Under the pieces are notes generated by a model. That model was not told the origin of the DNA and ran no database searches. It saw only the letters and a list, made by a program, of their open reading frames with translations. A DNA stretch of 20,887 bases from Proteobacteria bacterium UBA4656 (GTDB taxonomy: Bacteria; Pseudomonadota; Gammaproteobacteria; Xanthomonadales; Ahniellaceae): contig DHLY01000136.1 in the NCBI GenBank assembly GCA_002405525.1, positions 29,994-50,880 on the forward strand, given 5' to 3'. Position 1 is the first letter of the stretch. Every line of letters starts with the position of its first letter. Made by a program: the position numbers and the translations under genes. Below are positions 1-9,622 of the stretch, piece by piece.

Positions 1-894
<894 letters not shown>

Positions 895-901
895 GGCGGA
901 G

Positions 902-914
902 GTTATAGTATAAC
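902..914. promoter_or_regulatory. Zur operator (zinc-uptake regulator box), shared by divergent genes
   Basis: The sequence GTTATAGTATAAC is a perfect 6-1-6 inverted repeat and matches the core of the proteobacterial Zur consensus (GTTATANTATAAC). It lies in the 27-bp gap between the divergent starts at 894 (zigA, minus) and 922 (plus), in an otherwise very GC-rich region. Each strand contains TATAAC/TATACT-like hexamers inside the box that could serve as -10 elements, so bound Zur-Zn would block both promoters. The operator call is made from sequence match plus the zinc-chaperone context. Confidence 0.88.
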
Positions 915-921
915 GCTCCGC

Positions 922-1125
922 ATGATCCCCGCGACCTACGCATCCTGGCGCCGCTGCATCGAGGTCGATTGCGGGCTGGTGCTGGAGCCGGCCTTCATCG
1001 CCGCCCGGCTGGCCGAACTGCGCGATGCCGACCACGAGCGCACGGCCCAGTTCGTGCGCTGCTACGGCGATGCACACCGGCAGCGCGTGATCGGCTGGTT
1101 CGAGCAGGCCGCCCGTGGTGGCTGA
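922..1125 (+). CDS. Small conserved-looking protein in the Zur locus, function unknown
   Basis: A 67-residue ORF starts with ATG 7 bases after the Zur box and overlaps the next gene by 11 bases, so it is probably translated as the first cistron of a Zur-repressed operon. The protein is soluble-looking, with no signal peptide or membrane segment. It contains three cysteines (Cys12, Cys17, Cys47), two histidines (His38, His52) and aromatic or charged helices such as [22 protein letters not shown] have an impression that similar short proteins sit beside DUF1826 genes in other proteobacteria, but I cannot name a family. There is no room for a Shine-Dalgarno sequence after the putative -10, so initiation may be leaderless. 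Its reality rests on position, overlap and a coherent amino-acid composition. Confidence 0.65.
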   Translation: MIPATYASWRRCIEVDCGLVLEPAFIAARLAELRDADHERTAQFVRCYGDAHRQRVIGWFEQAARGG

Positions 1126-1771
1126 GGCCGCGGCGGTCACCGCGCCGGCCCGGCCCGCGATCCGCGTGGTCGACGATCCGCAGCGCTTCGGCCCGTTCGG
1201 CGCCGCCGACCCCGCGTGCATCGCCTGGCGGCGGCGGCTGTCGCCGTCGCTGGCGCGCTGGATCGACGGGCTCGCCTTCCCGATGCCGCGCCAGGGACGC
1301 TGGCGCCTGGCAGCCGGCGGGCCGGCCGCGCCGCACGTGCGTCAGTGGCTGGCGGGCTGGCTGGCCGGTGTGGCCGCGCCCGATCCGCGCTGGGTCGCCG
1401 ATATCGCGCGGCTGCTGGACGTTGCGCGCGCGCAGTCCGGCGGTGGGCCGCTGGCGGTCCGCCTCGACGTGGTCGCCAACGACGGCTGCCGCCTGTTCCA
1501 CGTCGATCGCCTGCGCGTGCGCTGGATCTGCACCTATCGCGGTCCGGCCACCCAATGGCTGCCGGACGAAGCCGTCGACCGCCACAGGCTGGGGCGCGGC
1601 AACAACGACCACGTGCGCGACTGGGCGCAGGTCGGGCAGCTCGAGCCGCACTGGTTCGCCGCCATGCGCGGCGACCTCTGGCCCGGCGCGGAAGGGCGCG
1701 GCTTCGTGCATCGCTCGCCGCCGGCATCGCCGGTCGAGCCCCGGATCGTGCTGGCGATCGACTCCGGCTGA
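1115..1771 (+). CDS. DUF1826 family protein, Zur-regulon member
   Basis: This 218-residue protein is recognised as DUF1826 from its C-terminal half: a [20 protein letters not shown] block followed by [11 protein letters not shown] (about 124-156), and FVHRSPP...RIVLAID (about 197-216). DUF1826 genes are known neighbours of COG0523 zinc GTPases; no biochemical function is established. The GTG start at 1115 has a weak GAGCAGG ribosome-binding sequence at about 1102-1108 and overlaps the stop of the preceding small ORF, indicating coupling. The protein is cytosolic by appearance. One feature is suggestive: His129-x-Asp131, then His199, then Arg210 eleven residues later, the spacing used by Fe(II)/2-oxoglutarate oxygenases to bind iron and 2-oxoglutarate. 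That reading is my inference and not an assigned fold. Confidence 0.85.
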   Translation: MVAEAAAVTAPARPAIRVVDDPQRFGPFGAADPACIAWRRRLSPSLARWIDGLAFPMPRQGRWRLAAGGPAAPHVRQWLAGWLAGVAAPDPRWVADIARLLDVARAQSGGGPLAVRLDVVANDGCRLFHVDRLRVRWICTYRGPATQWLPDEAVDRHRLGRGNNDHVRDWAQVGQLEPHWFAAMRGDLWPGAEGRGFVHRSPPASPVEPRIVLAIDSG

Positions 1772-1908
1772 GCCGTCGCCGGCCGGGCCGTCGCCCAAGG
1801 TCGGCTTGACAACTCCAGCCGCCTCTGGGATCACGTCGATGCTGCATCCGCAGCACGGGCCGCCGCCAGCGGCCCCGGACCAGGGCGGCGACTGCCGCGG
1901 GGTGGAAG

Positions 1909-3663
<1,755 letters not shown>

Positions 3664-3694
3664 GCGCATGCTTGCCGGATGCGTAGCTCCGCAG

Positions 3695-3721
3695 GGTGCA
3701 ATGAGCGCAGCGAAATGCACC
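3695..3721. repeat. REP-like intergenic inverted repeat (GGTGCA...TGCACC)
   Basis: Between ilvB and ilvH a 27-bp imperfect palindrome has 6-bp arms GGTGCA (3695-3700) and TGCACC (3716-3721) around the core ATGAGCGCAGCG. The outer flanks (GCTCCGCAG before and GGCTCCG after) look like part of the same unit. I recall near-identical GGTGCAATGAGCGCAGCGAA-type elements dispersed in many gammaproteobacterial genomes. In RNA it could form a hairpin between the two cistrons and affect mRNA decay or the ilvB/ilvH ratio. Only one copy is seen in this window. Confidence 0.6.
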
Positions 3722-3752
3722 GGCTCCGAAACACCGCCGACCCCCTGAACCC

Positions 3753-4298
3753 ATGACCACCCAACCCGCCTCCGCCTACTTCCTGGTCGACGCCGCCGAG
3801 CGCGAGACCAAGGCCACGCTCGCCATCCTGGTCGACAACGAGGTCGGCGCGCTCGCGCGCGTGGTCGGCCTGTTCACCGGTCGCGGCTACAACATCGAAT
3901 CGCTGACGGTGGCCGAGACCGACCACCAGAAGCACACCTCGCGCATCACCATCGTCACCCGCGGCACGCCGGCGATCATCGAGCAGATCAAGGCCCAGCT
4001 CGGGCGCCTGATCCCGGTGCAGCGGGTGGTCGACCTCGCGGTCGACAAGCCAGGCCTGGAGCGCGAGATGGCGCTGGTCAAGGTGTGCGGCGACGGCGAC
4101 AAGCGCGCCGAAGCCCTGCGCCTTTCGGAGGTTTTCCGCGCGCGGGTGATCGACATCACCCACACCTCGTTCATCTTCGAGCTCACCGGCGCGCCGCAGA
4201 AGATCGACGCTTTCGTCGACCTGATGATCCCGCTCGGCATGGTCGAGTACTCGCGCACCGGCGTGGTGGCGATCAGTCGCGGCGCCGAGGCGCTGTAG
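3753..4298 (+). CDS. ilvH: Acetolactate synthase, small (regulatory) subunit
   Basis: This 181-residue ACT-domain protein binds the IlvB catalytic subunit, activates it and confers feedback inhibition by valine. The first ACT domain (about 21-95) has the signature TLAILVDNEVGALARVVGLF followed by TGRGYNIESLTVAETD, and the second ACT-like half ends with HTSFIFELTGAPQKIDAFVDLM and GMVEYSRTGVVAISRG. It is longer than the ~163-residue enterobacterial IlvH because of an N-terminal segment containing AERETKATL, a form I associate with alphaproteobacteria. It lies 89 bp after ilvB on the same strand with a REP-like palindrome between them. The start at 3753 has no strong Shine-Dalgarno sequence, but the next homologous positions leave no better choice. 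The usual partner ilvC does not follow; the next gene is convergent. Confidence 0.95.
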   Translation: MTTQPASAYFLVDAAERETKATLAILVDNEVGALARVVGLFTGRGYNIESLTVAETDHQKHTSRITIVTRGTPAIIEQIKAQLGRLIPVQRVVDLAVDKPGLEREMALVKVCGDGDKRAEALRLSEVFRARVIDITHTSFIFELTGAPQKIDAFVDLMIPLGMVEYSRTGVVAISRGAEAL

Positions 4299-4378
4299 GA
4301 CGCAGCACCGCTCGCGACCGCAGCGGCGGGGGCCCGTGCGAGTTCGGCAGGGTGGCCGTCGCGGGACGTGATCGATCC

Positions 4379-4399
4379 CGCCGGCAAACGACGCCGGCG
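4379..4399. terminator. Possible bidirectional hairpin between ilvH and the bciA-like gene
   Basis: In the 133-bp convergent gap there is a 7-bp stem CGCCGGC (4379-4385) and GCCGGCG (4393-4399) with loop AAACGAC. A second, mutually exclusive stem GCGGGA (4361-4366)/TCCCGC (4376-4381) overlaps it. There is no U-tract on either side, so intrinsic termination is unproven; position between two convergent stops is the main support. Confidence 0.3.
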
Positions 4400-4431
4400 C
4401 TGCTGCTGGCGCATGCCCCGCGGGCCGGAAC

Positions 4432-5430
4432 TCAGAACACCGCGTGGTCGCCGCGGTCGTCGCCGACTTCGCCGCGCAGCATCCGCGCGTAGTGGCCGCG
4501 CAGGGTGTCGCGCCCGCTCGACGGCGTGGCGTCGGCGTCGTAGCGGCCGCTGGCGGGATCGAGCACCAGCATCGACTCGGTGGCGTAGTAGCGGCCGATG
4601 CGCGCCAGCTCGGCCTTTTCGGCCAGCGCAGGCACGATCCGCCCGAGCAGCGACAGCACGCCGATGATCGCATCCAGCATCGCCACCGGCACGCGGCGCA
4701 CGCGCGCCGGGCGGTCGAGCAGTTCGAACAGCATCATGGCCTGCTCGCGCGGCGTGATCGCCGGGCCCGGCCCGCCGATCGGCAGCACCCGGCCGCGCCG
4801 CGACGGGTCCTCGATGCAGTCGACCAGGAAGGCCGCGAGGTCGCGGTCGCTGATCGGCTTGCAGGCGGTGAGCGCGCCGTCGCCGAACAGCAGGAACGGT
4901 CGGCCGGCGCGCACGCGCTCGACCTGCCCGGACAGCGACTTGAAGAACGCGGTGGGGCGGACGATGGTCCAGGCCAGCCCGGAATCCTTCAGCGCCTGCT
5001 CGAACGCGAGCTTGGCGTGCTGGAACGCCAGCCGCGGCTTCTGCACGCAGATCGCCGACAGCAGCACGAAGTGCGGCACGCCGGCCTCGCGCGCGGCGTC
5101 CAGCGCGAGGCGCTGCGCATCGTGGTCGATCGCCCACGCGTCGCGCGGCGCGCCGGTGCGCGAGGCGAGGCAGGACAGCACCGCGTCGAAGGACTCGCCG
5201 CGCAGCCCGTCACGTGCGAACGCGCCGGGTCGCGTGATGTCGCCCTCGCGCAGGTCGACGCCCGACGGAAGCCACGCGCGACCGGTGGTGCCGGGCCGCA
5301 CGAAGCACGCCACCGCATGCCCGCGGCGCAGCAGTTCCGCCACCGCGGCGCGGCCGATGCTGCCGGTCGCGCCGAGCACCATGACGCGGCGCGGGCGCGG
5401 AGCGGAGGTCTGGGCGTCGGGCGATGGCAT
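4432..5430 (-). CDS. bciA: BciA-like NADPH-dependent 8-vinyl reductase family protein (atypical SDR)
   Basis: This 332-residue NAD(P)H-binding Rossmann protein closely follows the divinyl (proto)chlorophyllide 8-vinyl reductase family (BciA, plant DVR). It has the dinucleotide motif VLGATGSIGR (18-27) and the family blocks SCLASRTG (86-93), HFVLLSAICVQKP (120-132), IVRPTAFFKSLSGQVE (156-171), ACKPISDRDL (189-198), LPIGGPGPAITPREQ (216-230) and IGRYYATESMLVLDP (278-292). In phototrophs the family reduces the C8-vinyl group in chlorophyll synthesis. No pigment gene occurs in this window, so the substrate here is unknown. It follows regB-regA on the same strand with a 54-bp gap and could be co-transcribed. 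No good ribosome-binding site precedes the ATG at 5430. Assignment to the family is firm; the vinyl reductase activity is not. Confidence 0.85.
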   Translation of the reverse strand: MPSPDAQTSAPRPRRVMVLGATGSIGRAAVAELLRRGHAVACFVRPGTTGRAWLPSGVDLREGDITRPGAFARDGLRGESFDAVLSCLASRTGAPRDAWAIDHDAQRLALDAAREAGVPHFVLLSAICVQKPRLAFQHAKLAFEQALKDSGLAWTIVRPTAFFKSLSGQVERVRAGRPFLLFGDGALTACKPISDRDLAAFLVDCIEDPSRRGRVLPIGGPGPAITPREQAMMLFELLDRPARVRRVPVAMLDAIIGVLSLLGRIVPALAEKAELARIGRYYATESMLVLDPASGRYDADATPSSGRDTLRGHYARMLRGEVGDDRGDHAVF

Positions 5431-5484
5431 CGGTCGGTCGGCGGCAAGTGGAGGCCCATGATGACCGAGCGCGGCGCGGCGTGC

Positions 5485-6033
5485 TCAGCCCGCCGCCTCC
5501 GGATCGGCCACGGCGGGGCGCTTGAGCAGCTTGCGCTGCAGGGTGCGGCGATGCAGCCCGAGGCGGCGCGCCGCCGCAGAGATGTTGCCCTCGCACTCGG
5601 CCAGCACGCGCTGGATGTGCTCCCATTCCAGGCGCTTGAGCGAGGGGCCGCGCTCGTCCGCTGCCGCCGCCAGCGCCGGATCGGCGCCGCCGAGCGCCGC
5701 CAGCACCGCCTGCGCGTCGACCGGCTTGGCGAGGTAGTTGGTGGCGCCCAGCTTGATCGCCTCGACCGCGGTGGCGAGGCTGGCGTACCCGGTCAACAAC
5801 AGCACGCGCAGCGCCGGACGCCGCTGCAGCAGTTCGCGCAGGGTCGCGAGGCCGTTTTCGCTGCCGAGCTTGAGGTCGAGCACCGCGTGGCTGGGCTCGA
5901 AGGTCGCCAGCGCGGCGAGCGCCTGCGCGGTGCTGGCGGCGACCGCCGTGTCCGCCCCGCGCCGCGCCAGCGAGCGCGCCAGCGTGGCCGCGAAGGCCTC
6001 GTCGTCGTCGATCACCAGCACGCGCAGGTTCAT
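5485..6033 (-). CDS. regA: RegA/PrrA/RoxR-type redox response regulator
   Basis: This is a 182-residue two-domain regulator. The receiver domain (about 1-115) has the acidic pocket Asp9-Asp10-Asp11, the phosphoacceptor Asp53 in AVLDLKL, Thr81 and Lys103 in AKPVD. A short linker leads to a C-terminal Fis-type helix-turn-helix, with EWEHIQRVLAECEGNISAAA at 136-155 continuing into RRLGLHRRTLQRKLLKRP (156-173). That block is the hallmark of the RegA/PrrA/ActR/RoxR family, which controls respiration, electron transfer and, in phototrophs, photosynthesis genes. Its ATG overlaps the regB stop in an ATGA arrangement, so the pair is translationally coupled. Two GTCGCA/TGCGAC palindromes upstream of regB suggest autoregulation. 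Confidence 0.95.
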   Translation of the reverse strand: MNLRVLVIDDDEAFAATLARSLARRGADTAVAASTAQALAALATFEPSHAVLDLKLGSENGLATLRELLQRRPALRVLLLTGYASLATAVEAIKLGATNYLAKPVDAQAVLAALGGADPALAAAADERGPSLKRLEWEHIQRVLAECEGNISAAARRLGLHRRTLQRKLLKRPAVADPEAAG

Positions 6034-7265
6034 GCGGGCGACAGCCGGTGCAGCGGCAGCGACACCGCCACCGTGCCGCCGCCGCCGTCGCGCGCGCGGG
6101 TCTCGATGCGGCCTTCGAAGTGCTCCGCGATCACCCGCGACAGCGTGAGTCCCAGCCCCAGGCCGTCCGGCTTGTCGCTGGCGAAATCGGCCGGCTCGAC
6201 CTCGAAACCGCGCCCCCGGTCCTCCACCAGCAGTTCCAGCGCCTCCGGCGAGCGCGAAAGGCGCAGCCGCGCGCCATCGTGGCCCGCTGCGCGCGAGGCG
6301 TCGAAGGCGTTGTTGAGCAGGTTCAGCAGCAGGTGTTCGATCCGCGGATCGTCGCGTACCGCGGTGCCGGCGAGCGCGTCGAGCCCGTCGACGTCCGGCA
6401 GCGCGTCGGGCCGCAGCACCTGCAGGCGGTCGAGCGCGCGGCGCACCAGGGCGTCGACGCCGATCGCCCCGCGCGGCTCGCGCTCGGCATCGACCGCCAG
6501 CCGGCGCACGGCGTCGCGGCAGACCTCGACCTGCCGGCGCAGGGTGGCGAGGTCGGCGCCCAGCCGGGGTTCGTCGGCATGCTCGTCGGCGAGGTCGGCG
6601 AGCAGGATCGCCATCGTCGACAGCGGCGTGTTGAGCGCATGCGCGGTCGCCGCCGCTTGGGTGGCGACGGCGAGGATGCCCTCGCCGCGCAGCGCGTCCT
6701 CGCGCGCCCGCGCCAGTGCCCGCCGCTGGCGCCCGATCAGCGCGGACAGGCGACCGGCGAAGACGGTGAACAGTGCGGCCGAGAGCAGGAAGTTCACCCA
6801 CATCCCGACCAGGTGCAGGTCGAAGAACGCCGCGTCGCCGTGCTGGTGCGGGATCGGCACGTGCTCGAGCATCAGCAGCGAGTAGCAACCGGCCGCCGCC
6901 ACCGCGACCGCCAGCACCGCGGCCGGGCGCAGCGCGAAGGCCACCAGCGCGATCGGCAGCAGGTACAGCGACACGAACGGGTTCGCCGGCCCGCCGCTCC
7001 AGTACAGCATCCACGTCAGCACCCCGAGGTCGACCGCGACATGCGCGAGCACCGTCCCGGTGCCGACCTGCACGGACCGCCAAGCCGTCGACGCGGCGAT
7101 GATCGCGAATACCGCCAAGACCGCGCAGCCGGCATACAGCGGCCGCGGGTCCAGCGCGAGTTCCAGCAGTGCGGTGGCGGTGTACACGGCCGCAGCCTGG
7201 CCCACGACGGCGACTGCGCGCAGCAGCGCGAGCGTGCGCAGCAGGGTCAGGCGATCACGATCCAT
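6030..7265 (-). CDS. regB: RegB/PrrB/RoxS-type membrane redox sensor histidine kinase
   Basis: This 411-residue inner-membrane kinase has an N-terminal region of about six hydrophobic segments (residues 10-170) containing GGPANPF at 91-97, the GGxxNPF quinone-sensing motif of RegB. The dimerisation/phosphoacceptor helix contains His209. Cys249 follows exactly 40 residues later, the same spacing as His225 and Cys265 in Rhodobacter capsulatus RegB, where the cysteine is redox-active. The catalytic domain shows an N box (LLLNLLNNAFDAS), VEDRGRGF and GLGLGLTLSRVI. One oddity is that the H box reads HALNTPL instead of HELGTPL, so the acidic residue after the histidine is absent. The gene is first in the regB-regA unit and is divergent from the TonB receptor gene. 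Start ATG at 7265. Confidence 0.94.
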   Translation of the reverse strand: MDRDRLTLLRTLALLRAVAVVGQAAAVYTATALLELALDPRPLYAGCAVLAVFAIIAASTAWRSVQVGTGTVLAHVAVDLGVLTWMLYWSGGPANPFVSLYLLPIALVAFALRPAAVLAVAVAAAGCYSLLMLEHVPIPHQHGDAAFFDLHLVGMWVNFLLSAALFTVFAGRLSALIGRQRRALARAREDALRGEGILAVATQAAATAHALNTPLSTMAILLADLADEHADEPRLGADLATLRRQVEVCRDAVRRLAVDAEREPRGAIGVDALVRRALDRLQVLRPDALPDVDGLDALAGTAVRDDPRIEHLLLNLLNNAFDASRAAGHDGARLRLSRSPEALELLVEDRGRGFEVEPADFASDKPDGLGLGLTLSRVIAEHFEGRIETRARDGGGGTVAVSLPLHRLSPA

Positions 7266-7318
7266 CGCGCGATTCTACGGTCCAACCGCCTGCCGCGCCG
7301 CCCGGGGTGCGGCAATCG

Positions 7319-7333
7319 GTCGCAGGCTGCGAC
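7319..7333. promoter_or_regulatory. Palindrome 1 in regB/TonB-receptor intergenic region
   Basis: GTCGCAGGCTGCGAC is a perfect 7-1-7 inverted repeat, 54 bp upstream of the regB start. It uses the same half-sites as the palindrome at 7409-7427 but in the opposite order (GTCGC-N5-GCGAC). Candidate operator; the binding protein is not known, and RegA itself is the obvious candidate. Confidence 0.45.
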
Positions 7334-7408
7334 GGGCTGCCGCGCCATCGGCGGATGCCGGTCCTCTGCCGTGCACCCCTCGGCCGCATCCATCTCGATC
7401 GTCAGTGG

Positions 7409-7427
7409 CTGCGACAACGCGTCGCAG
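7409..7427. promoter_or_regulatory. Palindrome 2, candidate RegA/PrrA binding box
   Basis: CTGCGACAACGCGTCGCAG has perfect 7-bp arms around AACGC. The inner 15 bases fit the GNGRCR-N4-GNCGC layout of RegA/PrrA/RegR boxes (GCGAC, five bases, GTCGC), differing only where some published forms have TT. It lies 61 bp upstream of the TonB receptor start and 143 bp upstream of regB, next to the gene for its expected binder. Such GC-rich motifs occur by chance in this DNA, but perfect 7+7 symmetry is less expected. Confidence 0.5.
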
Positions 7428-7488
7428 GCGCCGGCGTGCAGCGCCGGTTATCGTCGCCGCCTTTTCGACCGCCCGAGGACGTCCCGCG

Positions 7489-9621
7489 ATGCCGATCCGC
7501 CATGCCCTGCTCCTCGCGTCCGTGCTCGCCGGGCTCTCCACGGGCTCGGACACTGCACACGCGGCGCCGACTGTCGACGCGCGCAACGAGGCCGCCGAAC
7601 CCCGCCTGCCCGAGGTCGAGGTCGAGGCCGACGCGCCGCCGGCGCTGGAACGCAGCAGCAGCGCCGGCGGCCGGCTTGGCCTTGCCATACGCGAAACCCC
7701 TGCCAGTGTCGACATCATCGACCAGGACGCGCTGCGCGCGCGCGGTGAGACCACCTTCGTCGAGGCCTTCGACAACGTCCCGGGCCTGTCGACCGGCGCC
7801 TGTTTCGGCGTGTTCTGCATCTCGGCGCGCGGTTTCAGCAGTTCGCTGGCCTTCCCGATCCTGTTCGATGGCCTGCGCTACCCGGGGCTCGCCACCACGC
7901 CGCGCGTGACCTTGAACTACGAACGGCTGGAGGTGCCGCGCGGCCCGGCTTCGCTGCTGGCAGGCTCGGGTGCGGTGGGCGGCGCGCTCAACGTGGTGCC
8001 CTATCGCGCCGACGGCCGCGAGTCGACCCAGCTCTACGCGGCGTGGGGACGCTTCGGCACCGGCACGCTCGGCGTCGGCCGTGGCGGTTCGCTGGCTGGC
8101 GACGCAGTCCGTTACCGCGTCGACCTGGCGTGGCAAGGGTCCGACGAGCGCGGGTCGTTCGGCTACGCCGACCGCACCAGTTTCGGATTCCGGCACGCGA
8201 CCGGCGAACTGGCGTTCCCGCTGTCCGATGCGCTGCTGCTCACCGTGGGCGGCGAGGTCTACGCCGATGATGCCGAGGGCTATTTCGGCACGCCGCTGGT
8301 GCTGGGGCGGATCGACGACCGCCTGCGCCGGGCCAACTACAACGTGATCGACGACCGCATCGACAAGCGCGTGCGCTGGGCGCGCGCGCGACTGGACTGG
8401 ACGCCGTCGGCCACGCTGCGGGCGTCGCTGCAGGCGTGGCGGAACAGCGAGGACCGCGACTGGCGCAACACCGAGGCCTACACCTTCCGCCCGGTCACCG
8501 GCGACGTGGCGCGCACCGACTGGCTGCAGATCCACCACGACCAGGGCCAGCGCGGCGCGATCGCCGACGCGGCGTGGGATTCGACCCCGTTCGGCCTGCC
8601 GCACCGTCTCGCCGGTGGGATCGAGGCCTGGCACAACGACCACACGCGGACCACCAACTCGCCGTTCCGCTTCACCGACGTCGTGGCTTTGCGCGACCCC
8701 GCGCTCGGCGTGTTCCGCTCGCTGGACGCCTTCCTGCCCTTCGTCGACACCGGCGTCGACCAGCGTTCGGCGTTCGTCGAGAGCCGGCTGACGCTGGCCG
8801 GGGGCGTGAATCTCGTCACCGGCTTCCGCTACGACGACACCGACGTGGACGCACGCGCGCTGCGCAACAACACCGGGTTCTCGAAGTCCTACGACTCGCG
8901 CAGCGGTCGCGTGGGCCTGCTGTGGGACGTGGTCGAGGGCGGCACGCTGTACGGTTCCGTGTCCGCGGCGACCGAGCCGCCGACCCAGATCGTGACCCTG
9001 ACCCAGGCCAACGCGCCGTTCGACCTGACCGAGAGCGAGCAGGTCGAGATCGGCTTCAAGCAGTCGCTGTCGCGTGGCGAGTGGACGCTGGCGCTGTACG
9101 ACATCGCGCGCACCAACATCCTTACCCGCGATCCGGTCAATCCCAACCTGACCCAGCAGATCGGCGAGCAGTCGGCGCGTGGGATCGAGGTCTCGCTGGG
9201 CTGGTCGCTGGCCGCGGCGTGGCGCGTCGACCTGGCTGCCTCGGTGCTCGATGCCCGGTTCGACGATTTCAACGACCGGGTCGGCAACACCGTGGTGTCG
9301 CGCGAAGGCCTGCTGCCGCCCGACGTGCCCGAGCGCGTGGCCAGCGGCTGGCTGACCTGGGCGCCGGCCGAGGCCTGGCGCATCGGGCTCGGCGCGCGCC
9401 ACGTCGGCGAACGCACGGCCAACAACGCCAACACGCTGTTCCTGCCGTCGTACACGGTGTGGGACGCGCACGGTTCGCTGGACACCGACTGGGGCACCTT
9501 CGGCCTGCGCGTGCGCAACCTCGGCGACAAGGTCTACGCCAATCGCTCGTACAACGGCGGCAACCAGGCGGTGCTCGGCGAGCCGCGTTTCTTCGAAGTG
9601 AATTGGCGCTATCGTTTCTGA
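7489..9621 (+). CDS. TonB-dependent outer-membrane receptor
   Basis: This 710-residue receptor has an N-terminal signal peptide (MPIRHALLLASVLAGL..., probable cleavage after the AHA-A near residue 25). A TonB-box-like LPEVEVEA (40-47) follows, then a plug domain with RETPASVDIIDQDAL (68-82) and LEVPRGPASLLAGSGAVGGA, and a beta-barrel ending in the terminal phenylalanine of RFFEVNWRYRF. It imports a scarce ligand across the outer membrane using TonB-ExbBD energy. The overall pattern resembles siderophore receptors, but the ligand is not readable. The plug carries a cysteine pair, Cys105 and Cys110, in a GACFGVFC loop just before the ISARGF motif. The start has GAGGA at 7475-7479, 9 nt upstream. 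The His/Cys-rich propeller gene follows after one base, so the two products very likely work together, possibly on a metal or metal complex. The upstream palindromes suggest control shared with regB. Confidence 0.93.
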   Translation: MPIRHALLLASVLAGLSTGSDTAHAAPTVDARNEAAEPRLPEVEVEADAPPALERSSSAGGRLGLAIRETPASVDIIDQDALRARGETTFVEAFDNVPGLSTGACFGVFCISARGFSSSLAFPILFDGLRYPGLATTPRVTLNYERLEVPRGPASLLAGSGAVGGALNVVPYRADGRESTQLYAAWGRFGTGTLGVGRGGSLAGDAVRYRVDLAWQGSDERGSFGYADRTSFGFRHATGELAFPLSDALLLTVGGEVYADDAEGYFGTPLVLGRIDDRLRRANYNVIDDRIDKRVRWARARLDWTPSATLRASLQAWRNSEDRDWRNTEAYTFRPVTGDVARTDWLQIHHDQGQRGAIADAAWDSTPFGLPHRLAGGIEAWHNDHTRTTNSPFRFTDVVALRDPALGVFRSLDAFLPFVDTGVDQRSAFVESRLTLAGGVNLVTGFRYDDTDVDARALRNNTGFSKSYDSRSGRVGLLWDVVEGGTLYGSVSAATEPPTQIVTLTQANAPFDLTESEQVEIGFKQSLSRGEWTLALYDIARTNILTRDPVNPNLTQQIGEQSARGIEVSLGWSLAAAWRVDLAASVLDARFDDFNDRVGNTVVSREGLLPPDVPERVASGWLTWAPAEAWRIGLGARHVGERTANNANTLFLPSYTVWDAHGSLDTDWGTFGLRVRNLGDKVYANRSYNGGNQAVLGEPRFFEVNWRYRF

Positions 9622-9622
9622 C

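Noticed and set aside
1772..1795. Direct repeat GCCGTCGCC (1772-1780 and 1787-1795) after the DUF1826 gene
   Set aside because: Only two 9-bp copies of very simple GC-rich composition; likely chance.
1806..1840. TTGACA at 1806-1811 as an ilvB promoter, and an ilv leader peptide before ilvB
   Set aside because: No acceptable -10 hexamer at 16-18 bp, and the short ORF starting at 1840 has no run of Ile, Leu or Val codons.
4432..5430. BciA homologue taken as proof that the organism is phototrophic
   Set aside because: Homologues of this family also occur in non-phototrophs, and no other pigment or reaction-centre gene is present in the window.
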